Shown here: piece by piece, positions 1 through 8,095 of the stretch
Layout of the letters: each line of letters begins with the position of its first letter
Position numbering within the stretch: the first letter of the stretch is position 1
Assembly: GCF_000516555.1 (NCBI RefSeq)
Contig: NZ_AZSJ01000007.1
Coordinates: forward strand, 124,879-188,878
DNA: 64,000 bases
Origin: Afipia sp. P52-10
GTDB taxonomy: Bacteria > Pseudomonadota > Alphaproteobacteria > Rhizobiales > Xanthobacteraceae
Reading direction: 5' to 3'
The notes under the pieces: model-generated
Databases searched by the model: none
Seen by the model: the letters and a program-made list of their open reading frames with translations, nothing else
What the model was told of the DNA's origin: nothing
Made by a program: the position numbers and the translations under genes

Positions 1-623
1 AGATTGCCGGCGAGGCGATCGACGAATTGTTCGACGGTCTCATCGCCCTTGGCGAAGTGATAGTAGCTCGGCGCATCGGTATGGACCATGCGGTCAAGTG
101 GCAGGTCGAAATCCGCATGCACCGGCGCGAGCCCGGTCAGGCTGCCGGAGGCGACCGTGATGCCGTGATAGCCGAAGTAGCGGCCAACCAGTTTCTTCTT
201 CGCTTTCCGGCCGATCTGGTTGTTGTAGTACCAGACGATCTTGCACGCCGCGTCGTTCGCCTCCGAACCCGAGTTGGCGAACAGGACATGATTCAAGCCG
301 TCGGGCGTGATCTTCACCAACTCTTCGGCGAGCTGGATGCCCGGTTCATGCGAACGTCCGCCGAAAATCTGCGAATAAGGCAGGCGAGCAAATTGCTTGG
401 CGGCGGCTTCCGCGAGCCGCGGCTCAGAGAAGCCGAGCGAGGTTGACCACAGGCCCGCCATCCCCTCGATATAACGCCGGCCGTCGGCATCGTAGACGTA
501 GATGCCTTCGCCGCGGTCGATGATGAAAGGGCCGTTGGCTTCGTTGGTCTTGAAGTTCGTATACGGGTGGACGATGTAGGCGAGATCGCGTTGGGCCAGA
601 TCGAGCGGTCGGGGATGATTCAT
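1..623 (-). CDS. Class III PLP-dependent aminotransferase (3' part cut off by window edge)
   Basis: The minus strand from ATG at 623 reads open to base 1, giving the first 207 residues. The N-terminus has the class III aminotransferase pattern: a strand with GEGIYVYDADGRRYIEGMAG, then the cofactor-phosphate region FANSGSEANDAACKIVWYYN, then GRYFGYHGITVASGSLTG. These are family landmarks of omega-amino-acid:pyruvate or putrescine-type transaminases, which move an amino group from an amine or beta/gamma-amino acid to pyruvate or another keto acid using PLP in the cytoplasm. The PLP lysine would lie in the missing C-terminal half. The amine substrate cannot be told from this fragment. No partner gene is visible downstream because the window ends. 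Confidence 0.9.
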   Translation of the reverse strand, partial: MNHPRPLDLAQRDLAYIVHPYTNFKTNEANGPFIIDRGEGIYVYDADGRRYIEGMAGLWSTSLGFSEPRLAEAAAKQFARLPYSQIFGGRSHEPGIQLAEELVKITPDGLNHVLFANSGSEANDAACKIVWYYNNQIGRKAKKKLVGRYFGYHGITVASGSLTGLAPVHADFDLPLDRMVHTDAPSYYHFAKGDETVEQFVDRLAGN

Positions 624-787
624 CGTCCGAATTCCTGCCTTGTGAAGCTGCGCAAATCATCGCCCCGCAACGGCAGCAGTGTCAATGCGATACCATGGGA
701 ACGGACCGCTGCATGGCGGACTTGCGGAAACAGAGGCGGATCGGCGTGGGCGCTGATCGTCCGCCGGTGTGCGGCGCAACCAGTCCT

Positions 788-1186
788 CTAAAGGACCATT
801 TGCGTTTGGGTGACCAGCGCGACGAGTTTCTTCTCGGCGGTTTCGATTCGCGTCTGCCAGACCTGGGTGCGGCGGCCACGGTGAATGGGCGTGGCGGTTG
901 CGGTAATGGTCGTTCCCGCTGGAGCACCACTGACGAAATTGGTCTTGCTCTCCAGAGTGGTCGTGCCCTTTGCGTCTTCTGGGAGGTTGATGACGGTGGC
1001 TGCAGCGCCGACAGTGTCGGCGAACGCCATCAGCGCTCCCCCGTGGACCGTATGGCCTGCAGTGCACAAATCTTCACGCACGAGCAACGTCGCAACGACA
1101 CGGTCCTTCTCAGCTTCGACGAAGGTGATGCCCATCAGCGATGAAAACGGCAGGGGAAAGTTTTTGATCCGGTCGAGCGGGGTCAT
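788..1186 (-). CDS. PaaI-family hotdog thioesterase
   Basis: A 132-residue protein with the hotdog-fold PaaI thioesterase core: GITFVEAEKDRVVATLLVRED, the hallmark HGGALMAFADTVGAAA helix (HGG motif), and a conserved beta-strand NFVSGAPAGTTITATATPIHRGRR. The family hydrolyses acyl-CoA or aryl-CoA thioesters in the cytoplasm, often as a salvage enzyme beside catabolic pathways. An upstream GTG at 1216 is also in frame, but the ATG at 1186 has an AGGA at good spacing and matches family length, so I prefer it. It is transcribed away from hpnP and toward the aminotransferase. The exact thioester substrate is unknown. Confidence 0.85.
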   Translation of the reverse strand: MTPLDRIKNFPLPFSSLMGITFVEAEKDRVVATLLVREDLCTAGHTVHGGALMAFADTVGAAATVINLPEDAKGTTTLESKTNFVSGAPAGTTITATATPIHRGRRTQVWQTRIETAEKKLVALVTQTQMVL

Positions 1187-1454
1187 GGGGGTGTCCTTGA
1201 GCGTGATCCTCTCCACGGAGAATAGACGTGACGTTACGTCAAAGACAAATTGCCGTGGTATCTGTCAGAAAAAGCGGGAGCGAACCGTTAAATCCGCTCG
1301 CGCGGCGAGCGGGTCATACCAGAATAGAACGCGGGCGGTCCTGGTGGCGCTTTTTTGCCGCTTTCCGTCAACAGACTGGCAGGGAATCGGGGCACCTTGC
1401 AGGCTTGCGGCGGGTGGTCTTGCGCAGGCATGCTTCATCCATTCGATGATGATT

Positions 1455-1479
1455 GGAACCTGTGACCGAAGCGCGCGTT
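1455..1479 (+). promoter_or_regulatory. EcfG-type (general stress response) promoter upstream of hpnP
   Basis: GGAAC at 1455-1459 and CGTT at 1476-1479 are separated by 16 bases. This matches the alphaproteobacterial EcfG consensus GGAAC-N16/17-CGTT. The -10 element lies about 40 bp before the hpnP start. hpnP of Rhodopseudomonas palustris is known to be under EcfG control, so the site fits the gene. The match is seen in sequence; its activity is inferred. Confidence 0.7.
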
Positions 1480-1520
1480 CACAATGGCGAGTGTGATGGA
1501 TGAGGCATCAAGGAGTGCGA

Positions 1521-3104
1521 ATGAGAGGCGGCGGCAGTTTTGGCCAGCGCAAGATTCTCTGCGTATTCCCGCGTTACACCTCCTCGTTCGGTACGTTTGA
1601 GTATGCCTATCCGCTAACGGACGGCGTACGCGCGTTCATGCCGCCGCAGGGGCTGCTGGTAATCGCCGCCTACATCCCGGCCGACTGGCAGGTCCGTTTC
1701 GTCGACGAAAACATGAGGCCGGCAACGGACGCAGATTTCGCGTGGGCCGACGCAGTTTTCGTCAGCGGCATGCATATCCAGCGGCAGCAGATGAACGATA
1801 TCTGTCGCAGGGCGCACGCATTCGATCGTCCGGTGGCTCTCGGCGGCCCCTCGGTCAGCGCGTGCCCGGACTATTACCCGTCGTTCGATTACCTGCATCT
1901 CGGCGAATTGGGCGACGCGACCGATGATCTGATCGCCCGCTTGGCTCGCGATGTCGGCAGGCCGCCGCAGCAGGTGGTGCTGAAGACCAAAGAACGGGTC
2001 GAGATGGCCAAGTTTCCGATCCCGGCCTACGAACTGGCGGAGATCGATCGGTATTTCCTCGGCAGTGTTCAGTATTCGAGTGGCTGCCCCTATCAATGCG
2101 AATTCTGCGACATTCCCGGTCTGTATGGCCGCAACCCGCGGCTGAAGACGCCGGAGCAGGTTGTTGCCGAACTGGACAAGCTGCTGGAATGCGGTGTCGC
2201 CGGTTCGGTCTATTTCGTCGACGACAATTTCATTGGCAACCGCAAGGCCGCGCTGGAACTGCTGCCGCATCTGGTCGAATGGCAGAAGCGGACCGGCTTT
2301 CAGATCCGTCTGTCCTGTGAGGCGACGCTCAACATCGCCAAGCGTCCAGAAATCCTCGAACTGATGCGCGAGGCCTATTTCATCACGGTATTCTGCGGCA
2401 TCGAGACGCCGAACCCGGATGCCTTGAAGGCGATCTCCAAGGACCACAACATGATGGTGCCGATCATGGACGCCATCAAGACCTTGAACGGTTACGGCCT
2501 GGAGGTCGTGTCGGGGATCATCCTTGGGCTGGACACCGATACGCCCGAAACTGGGCAGCACCTGTTGCACTTCATCGAGGAGTCGCAAATTCCACTGTTG
2601 ACCATCAACCTTCTACAGGCGTTGCCCAAGACGCCACTATGGGATCGGCTCAAGCGGGAAGGACGCCTGGTCGAAGACGAAGAGCGCGATTCCAACGTGC
2701 AATTCCGCCTGCCGTACGAGCATGTCGTGACGAGTTGGCGGAATTGCATGCGGAGCGCCTACCAGCCCGAGAAACTGTTCAGGCGTTTCCAGCATCAGGT
2801 GGAGCATACGTTCCCGAACCGGCTTCAGCTCTCTTGGCGAGACCGCAAGGTGACTTGGCGACAGGTCAAACGCGGCATGACGATCCTCGCGCGCATTGTC
2901 GGCAAAGTCGGGCTTGCCGGCGATTACAAGAGCGTGTTCTGGAAGTTCGCGGTCGGCCGGCTGATCCGTGGCGACCTGGAAGGGTTGATCGCTGTGGCGC
3001 TCGTCTCCCACCATCTGATCATGTTCTCGCGCGCGGCCTCCGGCGGACAGCAGAACGCATCGAACTACTCTACGCGCCTGCGCGAGGCTGTTGCGGCCGA
3101 ATAG
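1521..3104 (+). CDS. hpnP: B12-binding radical SAM protein, probable hopanoid C-2 methylase HpnP
   Basis: This 527-residue protein has an N-terminal cobalamin-binding-like domain (about residues 10-140) followed by a radical SAM core with CxxxCxxC at Cys189, Cys193 and Cys196 (SSGCPYQCEFCDIPGLYG). The stretches MHIQRQQMNDICRRAHA and YGRNPRLKTPEQV resemble, from memory, HpnP of R. palustris, which methylates the C-2 position of hopanoids with methylcobalamin and SAM. Length and the C-terminal DUF4070-like region also fit. I chose ATG 1521 rather than 1500 because AAGGAG at 1510 is well placed for it. An EcfG-type promoter lies upstream and an MMPL exporter gene downstream. Other B12 radical SAM methylases are the alternative. 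Confidence 0.8.
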   Translation: MRGGGSFGQRKILCVFPRYTSSFGTFEYAYPLTDGVRAFMPPQGLLVIAAYIPADWQVRFVDENMRPATDADFAWADAVFVSGMHIQRQQMNDICRRAHAFDRPVALGGPSVSACPDYYPSFDYLHLGELGDATDDLIARLARDVGRPPQQVVLKTKERVEMAKFPIPAYELAEIDRYFLGSVQYSSGCPYQCEFCDIPGLYGRNPRLKTPEQVVAELDKLLECGVAGSVYFVDDNFIGNRKAALELLPHLVEWQKRTGFQIRLSCEATLNIAKRPEILELMREAYFITVFCGIETPNPDALKAISKDHNMMVPIMDAIKTLNGYGLEVVSGIILGLDTDTPETGQHLLHFIEESQIPLLTINLLQALPKTPLWDRLKREGRLVEDEERDSNVQFRLPYEHVVTSWRNCMRSAYQPEKLFRRFQHQVEHTFPNRLQLSWRDRKVTWRQVKRGMTILARIVGKVGLAGDYKSVFWKFAVGRLIRGDLEGLIAVALVSHHLIMFSRAASGGQQNASNYSTRLREAVAAE

Positions 3105-3313
3105 TGGCCGCGCGCAATTTCGCCGCATCTCTCAACTTATTGTATCTAGATGTGAAATTGTCTTTTTCGACCGGGGCGGCAGGCGCCGGCCGGAGTATCG
3201 CTGGAGCGTTCCAAAAAACATGCTAGAGCTTTCCTGTGCAGGTGCGGAATCGGGGCCATGGACCCGATCCGTCCCCGGTTCGAATCGGACTCCTACTCGG
3301 AAGCGGATCAGGA

Positions 3314-5671
3314 ATGCTTGATCAGACGACGGATACCGCGGACGCCAAAACAGCGTCGCGCAAGCCGCCCAGCATTGCCTTTGGCGCCGAACGGCTCGGT
3401 CTGATCGCGATGCGGACACCGATCCTGTCGGTGCTGGTGCTGCTGCTTCTCTGCGTTCTCGCCGCATTCGGCCTCGAGCGGATCAAGATCGACGATTCCT
3501 TGAGCCAGCTCTTTCGCTCCGACACCAAGGAGTTCAGGCAGTACGAGGAGGTAACCAAGCGTTTTCCCTCCACCGAGTTTGACGTCCTGGTCGTCGTCGA
3601 GGGGAAGTCGCTGCTGGCCCGCGACTCGCTTGAGAGGCTGCGCGACTTGGTGACCGATCTCCAGTTGATCGATGGGACGCGCGGTATCATCTCGCTGTTC
3701 TCCGCACGGCAGGCGCCGGAGCCGGGCAGGCTGCCGGCGGCGCTCTTCCCGGACAAGCTTCCGGAAGGGCCCGCCTATGATAAGTTCATTGAGACGGTCA
3801 AAAGCAACGAGATTCTGCGCGGCAAGCTGCTCTCGGACGACGGTACGCTTGCCCTGATCGTTCTGTCGCTCGACCCTTCGGTGGTGTCGTCAAGCAAATT
3901 GGGCGACGTGGTTGGCGAAATCCGTCAGCTTTTAAATACGACGGTGCAAGGGACGGATCTGGTCGGGCAGCTATCGGGCGTGCCGATCATGCAGCTCGAG
4001 ATCCGCAATGCAGTCGCACGGGACGGCATTATCTATAATGTCGCGGGCGTGCTGGCGGGGTGTTTGATCGCTATCATCTTTTTCCGCCGCATCTCCTTCA
4101 TGATTATTGCGGCGTTCCCACCGATCCTCGCCATCCTGCTTTCGCTCGGTACGCTCGGCTGGTTCAATTTCAGCCTCAACATGTTCCTCAACGTGATGAC
4201 CCCGCTGATCATGGTTATCAGTTTTTCCGACTCGATGCAGCTGACATTCGCGGCGCGTGATCGGCTGATCGCCGGCGAGGACAAGTATTCGGCGTTCCGC
4301 AATGCCGTCCTGGTCGTCGGCCCGGCCTGCGTACTCACGCACTGCACGGCCGGTTTGTCGTTCATTGCGCTGATGTTCTCCAACTCGGAGCTGATCCGAA
4401 CCTTCGGCGAGGCCGGTTTGACCGCGACCGTGATCGCTCTTGTAGCGGTGCTCTCGCTGGTGCCGCTGTTCGGCGTGCTTCTGGTCCGGCGCGAGCAGGT
4501 CTTTGCGCAGAAGATCAAGGCCGCGGATTGGGGCGTCAACGCGCTGCGCGCCTTCTGTGCCTGGATCGCGGTGCGCATGACCCGCAGGCCGGCACTCTGG
4601 AGCCTGATCGCCTTGCTGGTCGTCGCCGGTCTGATGACGATCTACGCTCACCTTGAGCCGCGCTACCGCCTTGCCGATCAGGTCCCTGACAAGAAACAGG
4701 CTGTCGAAGCCAGCGGGCGGCTGGATGCCAAGCTGACCGGGGCCAACCCAATTGATGTCCTGATCGAGTTTCCGCAAGGGACCACGCTCTATGCGCCTGA
4801 TGCCCTCCAAACGATCGCCGAGGTGCATGCGCTGATCGAGAAGCAGGCGGGGGTCGGCAATGTCTGGTCGGTAGAGACGCTGCGGCGCTGGTTGTCGGAG
4901 AAAGTCGGTCGCTCCGACGTCGCCACGCTGAAGGAATATGTCGATCTGTTGCCCGCCTATCTGGTTCGCCGGTTCGTCTCCGAGAAGATGGATGCGGTGG
5001 TGGTGTCCGGACGCGTCCCTGACCTCGACTCAAGCGACATTCTCCCTGTCGTCGAGAAACTGGATGCGGCGCTGGAAGCGATCCGCAAGGAGCATCCGGG
5101 CTATGAGATCGCCGTTACCGGCCTGTCGGCTATCGCTGCGCGCAACAGTGCGGACATGATCGGCAAGCTGAATGCCGCCTTGACGGTGGAGTTCCTGCTG
5201 GTCGCCGCTTTCATCGGTCTCGCCTTCCGATCGTTCGTCGTGATGCTCGTCAGCATCCTTCCCGGAATTTTCCCCGTGGTCCTGTCCGGTACGGTTCTCT
5301 GGTTGATCGGAGAAGGTTTGCAGTTTGCGAGTGTCGTAGCGCTTATCGTATCGTTCGGCCTCGGACTAAGTGCGACGATTCACTTCCTCAACCGGTTGCG
5401 CCTCGAGAACACGCCGGACACCACGGCGGAAGCCGCCGTCGAACGCGCGACGGTGCTGGTCGGGCCCGCCCTGATCCTGACCACCGTGGTCCTTGCGTGC
5501 GGGCTTGTGGTGACGGTGTTCTCCGATCTGCCGTCGCTGCGCCTCTTCGGTTGGCTCAGCGCCTTCTCCATGGTCGCGGCACTGATCGCCGACCTGTTCA
5601 TCCTTCGCCCCACGGCGATGTTCCTGATCCGAATCGCTGAGCGGATTCGCGGCAGAAAGGTCGCTCTCTAG
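3314..5671 (+). CDS. MMPL/RND-family exporter, possibly lipid transport
   Basis: A 785-residue inner-membrane protein with RND/MMPL topology: one N-terminal membrane helix (about residues 30-54), a large periplasmic loop, a helix bundle at about 235-395, another helix near 425-450, a second loop, and a final bundle at about 619-770. The segment LIMVISFSDSMQLTFAARDR in the first bundle is a typical MMPL helix. The family moves lipids or hydrophobic compounds with proton motive force; HpnN, a hopanoid transporter, belongs to it. It follows hpnP by 209 bp on the same strand, suggesting hopanoid or other membrane-lipid traffic, but that role is inferred. A GTG at 3236 is in frame; ATG 3314 fits the family start better. 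Confidence 0.85.
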   Translation: MLDQTTDTADAKTASRKPPSIAFGAERLGLIAMRTPILSVLVLLLLCVLAAFGLERIKIDDSLSQLFRSDTKEFRQYEEVTKRFPSTEFDVLVVVEGKSLLARDSLERLRDLVTDLQLIDGTRGIISLFSARQAPEPGRLPAALFPDKLPEGPAYDKFIETVKSNEILRGKLLSDDGTLALIVLSLDPSVVSSSKLGDVVGEIRQLLNTTVQGTDLVGQLSGVPIMQLEIRNAVARDGIIYNVAGVLAGCLIAIIFFRRISFMIIAAFPPILAILLSLGTLGWFNFSLNMFLNVMTPLIMVISFSDSMQLTFAARDRLIAGEDKYSAFRNAVLVVGPACVLTHCTAGLSFIALMFSNSELIRTFGEAGLTATVIALVAVLSLVPLFGVLLVRREQVFAQKIKAADWGVNALRAFCAWIAVRMTRRPALWSLIALLVVAGLMTIYAHLEPRYRLADQVPDKKQAVEASGRLDAKLTGANPIDVLIEFPQGTTLYAPDALQTIAEVHALIEKQAGVGNVWSVETLRRWLSEKVGRSDVATLKEYVDLLPAYLVRRFVSEKMDAVVVSGRVPDLDSSDILPVVEKLDAALEAIRKEHPGYEIAVTGLSAIAARNSADMIGKLNAALTVEFLLVAAFIGLAFRSFVVMLVSILPGIFPVVLSGTVLWLIGEGLQFASVVALIVSFGLGLSATIHFLNRLRLENTPDTTAEAAVERATVLVGPALILTTVVLACGLVVTVFSDLPSLRLFGWLSAFSMVAALIADLFILRPTAMFLIRIAERIRGRKVAL

Positions 5672-5898
5672 GCTCGGCCGCCGAAAGCCTGTCCGAACCC
5701 CGAAAAATTGTACACAGGGCTTGATCCGCAGGCATCCGCCTAGCTGCAGCGAGGGACGACCGATCTCGTTTCTGTCGGCGCGCGCGTTAACGATCGATCA
5801 ACCATAGCATTGCTCGTGCGTTCGTTGCGTTGACCCAGAGGTCCGTCAGCGCGATTTCAGGCGTGTTCTTTCGCCAATCTGATTGGGAATTACGCCGA

Positions 5899-6093
5899 AT
5901 GAAATATTATTCGATCACGGGGAATAGCGATGGCTATGTGGTCGGTACGGGGGAACAAGACATCCTGCGGATCGCCGATTGGAAAACTGCTGCAGAGGTG
6001 GTTGCCGAAGCGTCTGACCTGATGGCGGGCGTAAATATCCGTCGCCACCCCGAGACCGCGCCCAACGTCAAGATCGAAAAGCGGGAAGGTTAG
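5899..6093 (+). CDS. Small hypothetical protein (64 aa)
   Basis: A 64-residue ORF starting MKYYSITGNSDGYVVGTGEQ and ending in a basic tail. It has no signal peptide or membrane segment and I recognise no family. The composition looks like real protein (a strand-rich N-terminus, then the helix DWKTAAEVVAEASDLMAGVN). An in-frame start at 5830 gives a less natural N-terminus, so ATG 5899 is preferred, though no strong ribosome site is seen. It stands alone between the MMPL gene and a convergent secreted-protein gene. Confidence 0.5.
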   Translation: MKYYSITGNSDGYVVGTGEQDILRIADWKTAAEVVAEASDLMAGVNIRRHPETAPNVKIEKREG

Positions 6094-6135
6094 GATCTTC
6101 CTGGTACCGGATGCCGTGGTGCCAGGCCAAAAAGA

Positions 6136-6160
6136 AACCGCCGGGCTGGTCCCGGCGGTT
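6136..6160 (-). terminator. Rho-independent terminator of the secreted-protein gene
   Basis: A perfect 10-bp stem (6136-6145 with 6151-6160) with a 5-base loop. On the minus strand it is followed by a T-rich run (TTTCTTTTTGG), as expected for termination of the gene ending at 6195. Confidence 0.8.
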
Positions 6161-6194
6161 CACAAATCGTTCGAGTGTTCGATCGGCGCTGGCC

Positions 6195-6692
6195 TTAGCG
6201 TGACAACGTGATGTCGAGGCCGCGCAAGTCGGTATTCTGCGAGCGGATGGCGACGGTCTGCCGGTTGCCGCGCGTCTGCATCGCAAAGGTTGCCGAGAAA
6301 CCGTTGGCTTCCACCAATGCATTGATGTCGCTTCCGCTGACCCGGCCACCGACCGTGCCGTTGATGTTGCGGCTGGTCTCGCTCCAGCTACCGGAGATCG
6401 AATTTCCCGAGGCGGTGACGTTCGTCGTCAGGTCGAAGCGATAGCTGTCGCTGGCGCAACGCAGGATTTGGTGGAGACCGGCCCCTGCAGATTCGACCTT
6501 GTAGGAGGCCCGGCATCGAATGCGCTCGCTACCGCCGTCTTTGATCAAGATGTGTCCCGTTCCGGTCCAGTTTCCTTCCATGCCCGCGAATGGTCCGGAC
6601 TGGGCGAACGCGGGAGAGGCCACCAGCATGAAAGCTGCGAAGAGCAGGGCGCGGCCCGGCACCTGCCGGAAGGAAGAAGCGGACGTGGTCAT
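6195..6692 (-). CDS. Secreted or periplasmic protein of unknown function
   Basis: A 165-residue protein with a clear Sec signal peptide: basic start, hydrophobic core ALLFAAFMLVASPAFA and cleavage after AFA-Q at about residue 31. The mature part is a small beta-rich domain beginning FAGMEGNWTGTGHILIKDGG with two cysteines (RIRCRASYKV and ILRCASDSYRF) that could form a disulfide. The pattern resembles conserved alphaproteobacterial exported proteins with a lipocalin-like fold, but I cannot name a function. It is monocistronic with its own terminator at 6136-6160. Confidence 0.8.
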   Translation of the reverse strand: MTTSASSFRQVPGRALLFAAFMLVASPAFAQSGPFAGMEGNWTGTGHILIKDGGSERIRCRASYKVESAGAGLHQILRCASDSYRFDLTTNVTASGNSISGSWSETSRNINGTVGGRVSGSDINALVEANGFSATFAMQTRGNRQTVAIRSQNTDLRGLDITLSR

Positions 6693-7133
6693 ATGTTGGA
6701 TACCGTCGTTGGTGATTGATCCAATATGGGATGCGAACCTGTCAGGACAGATTCGAGCAGCTTAGGCGCGCTGAAGTGTCGGTTCCGCAGTCCGGAGCCG
6801 TCGGGCTCGTAATTCCGCGTGGCCAAGGTCCCCTCGCGCCTCCGTTTGTCGCAAAACACCATATAAGGTTCATGGTGCGGTTCCGCAAAGCCCGGCTCGC
6901 ATTGAAGTGTGCGATTTCAAAGGCCGGTGTCACGAAACCGCACCAGTACGGCAATGTTTTTGCTACAATCTCATGCGCAAGCAGCGCGCTTGCGCCTGCC
7001 AGCGAACATTGGCTCGCCCGGACCGCAGCATCGGGATACAATACGCTCTCCGTCTGCATGCTGCGCTTCGGGACATCTCGTGGTCATCGCTGCGGTAGAT
7101 ATCTTATCGCAAGCGGCTTGAGCCGGCCTTCGC
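6693..7133. other. Gene-free interval, 441 bp
   Basis: Open frames here lack coding character on both strands and none resembles a known protein. The left end presumably carries the promoter of the secreted-protein gene. I see no RNA gene, clear hairpin or repeat. Confidence 0.5.
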
Positions 7134-7889
7134 TCAAGCGGTGAATTGCACCGATACAGGCTCGAAGCCGTCGAAAGCCGCAACCGCAAGGCTGGTGGGT
7201 GAGGCGTAGTTGACGCCGGTCCATGTGCCGGCGGTAACGAGGATCCCGGCCTTGATGCCGTCGGTCTTGCACAACGCATTGACCAGCGCCACCACCGGAG
7301 GCACCGGATCGCCGGTCGGATGTGAGCCGGTGCGGCGTGCGATCTCCTTGCCGTCGACCGTGAGCGTCACCTCGACCTTTGAGAAATCGATCGCGCGCCA
7401 GTCCGCGCGCGGCCTGCCGCAAACGATGCCGCCCTGAGTGATGCAATCGGCGAGCTTCTCCAGCGTCGAGCGTTTCGCCGGTTCGGCGTAGCGCGAGTTC
7501 AGGAGTTCGATGGCCGGAAAAGCCTCGATCGCATCCGCGACCTCGGCGCGGGAGTAGTCCGTGCCGCGGGCAGGGAGATCGGTGAGAAAGCGGAATGCGA
7601 TCTCGGATTCGATGCCGAGCAGTGGCATCGAACTTGCCGCGACGTTTGCCGGATTGGCCAGGATCACGTCTTTGAAAATCGGCGCCCGCGACATGATGCC
7701 GTCCTTGTCGAGGCCGACCTTCCAGCCGCCGACGGTTTGTTTCAGCAGAGCGACGGTTGCATCTTGAATCGCGTGGCCGTCGTCGATGGTCTTCGGTTGC
7801 AGCTCCTCGGGCAGCGGCGGCCGGCCCTGGTGCAGACGGCGGGCTTCGACCAGGAGCTGAGCTGCCGCATTGATGCTGTTCTGGTCCAT
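7134..7889 (-). CDS. 2-keto-4-pentenoate hydratase-like protein (FAH superfamily)
   Basis: A 251-residue protein of the MhpD/hydratase branch of the fumarylacetoacetate-hydrolase superfamily. Markers are GWKVGLDKDGIMSRAPIF near residue 54, LLGIESEIAFRF with the metal-binding ExE (about 90-97), IELLNSRY, and the C-terminal TAGTWTGVNYASPTSLAVAAFDGFEPVSVQF. Family members hydrate 2-hydroxy-penta-2,4-dienoates or decarboxylate 4-oxalocrotonate in meta-cleavage pathways using Mg2+ or Mn2+. No dioxygenase or aldolase of a meta-cleavage route is adjacent, so the true substrate is open. It is divergent from the fadB-like gene. Confidence 0.85.
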   Translation of the reverse strand: MDQNSINAAAQLLVEARRLHQGRPPLPEELQPKTIDDGHAIQDATVALLKQTVGGWKVGLDKDGIMSRAPIFKDVILANPANVAASSMPLLGIESEIAFRFLTDLPARGTDYSRAEVADAIEAFPAIELLNSRYAEPAKRSTLEKLADCITQGGIVCGRPRADWRAIDFSKVEVTLTVDGKEIARRTGSHPTGDPVPPVVALVNALCKTDGIKAGILVTAGTWTGVNYASPTSLAVAAFDGFEPVSVQFTA

Positions 7890-8095
7890 CCTTGCCTCCC
7901 TGGGGTTCTTTCAAGCAACTCCGTTGTAGAGCAGCGCGGTGGAGCATGGAACTGCTGTCGACTGCATGCGACCAAGGCATTCCTGCGTCACAGGGGCGTG
8001 CGCCAATTTCGGCCCTTGCGGAGGAACAGGCGTGCGGTCAAGGTCGCCGCCAAAGGTGGTAGCCGGCATGTCCGGCATAGAAGCGAGGAAGCGTC

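Noticed and set aside
3260-3300. tRNA T-arm-like GGTTCGAATC upstream of the MMPL gene
   Set aside because: Only a short T-loop match; no acceptor stem, anticodon arm or CCA-proximal pairing could be found.
6716-7144. Plus-strand ORF in the 6693-7133 gap
   Set aside because: Composition and codon positions do not look coding and no family is evident.
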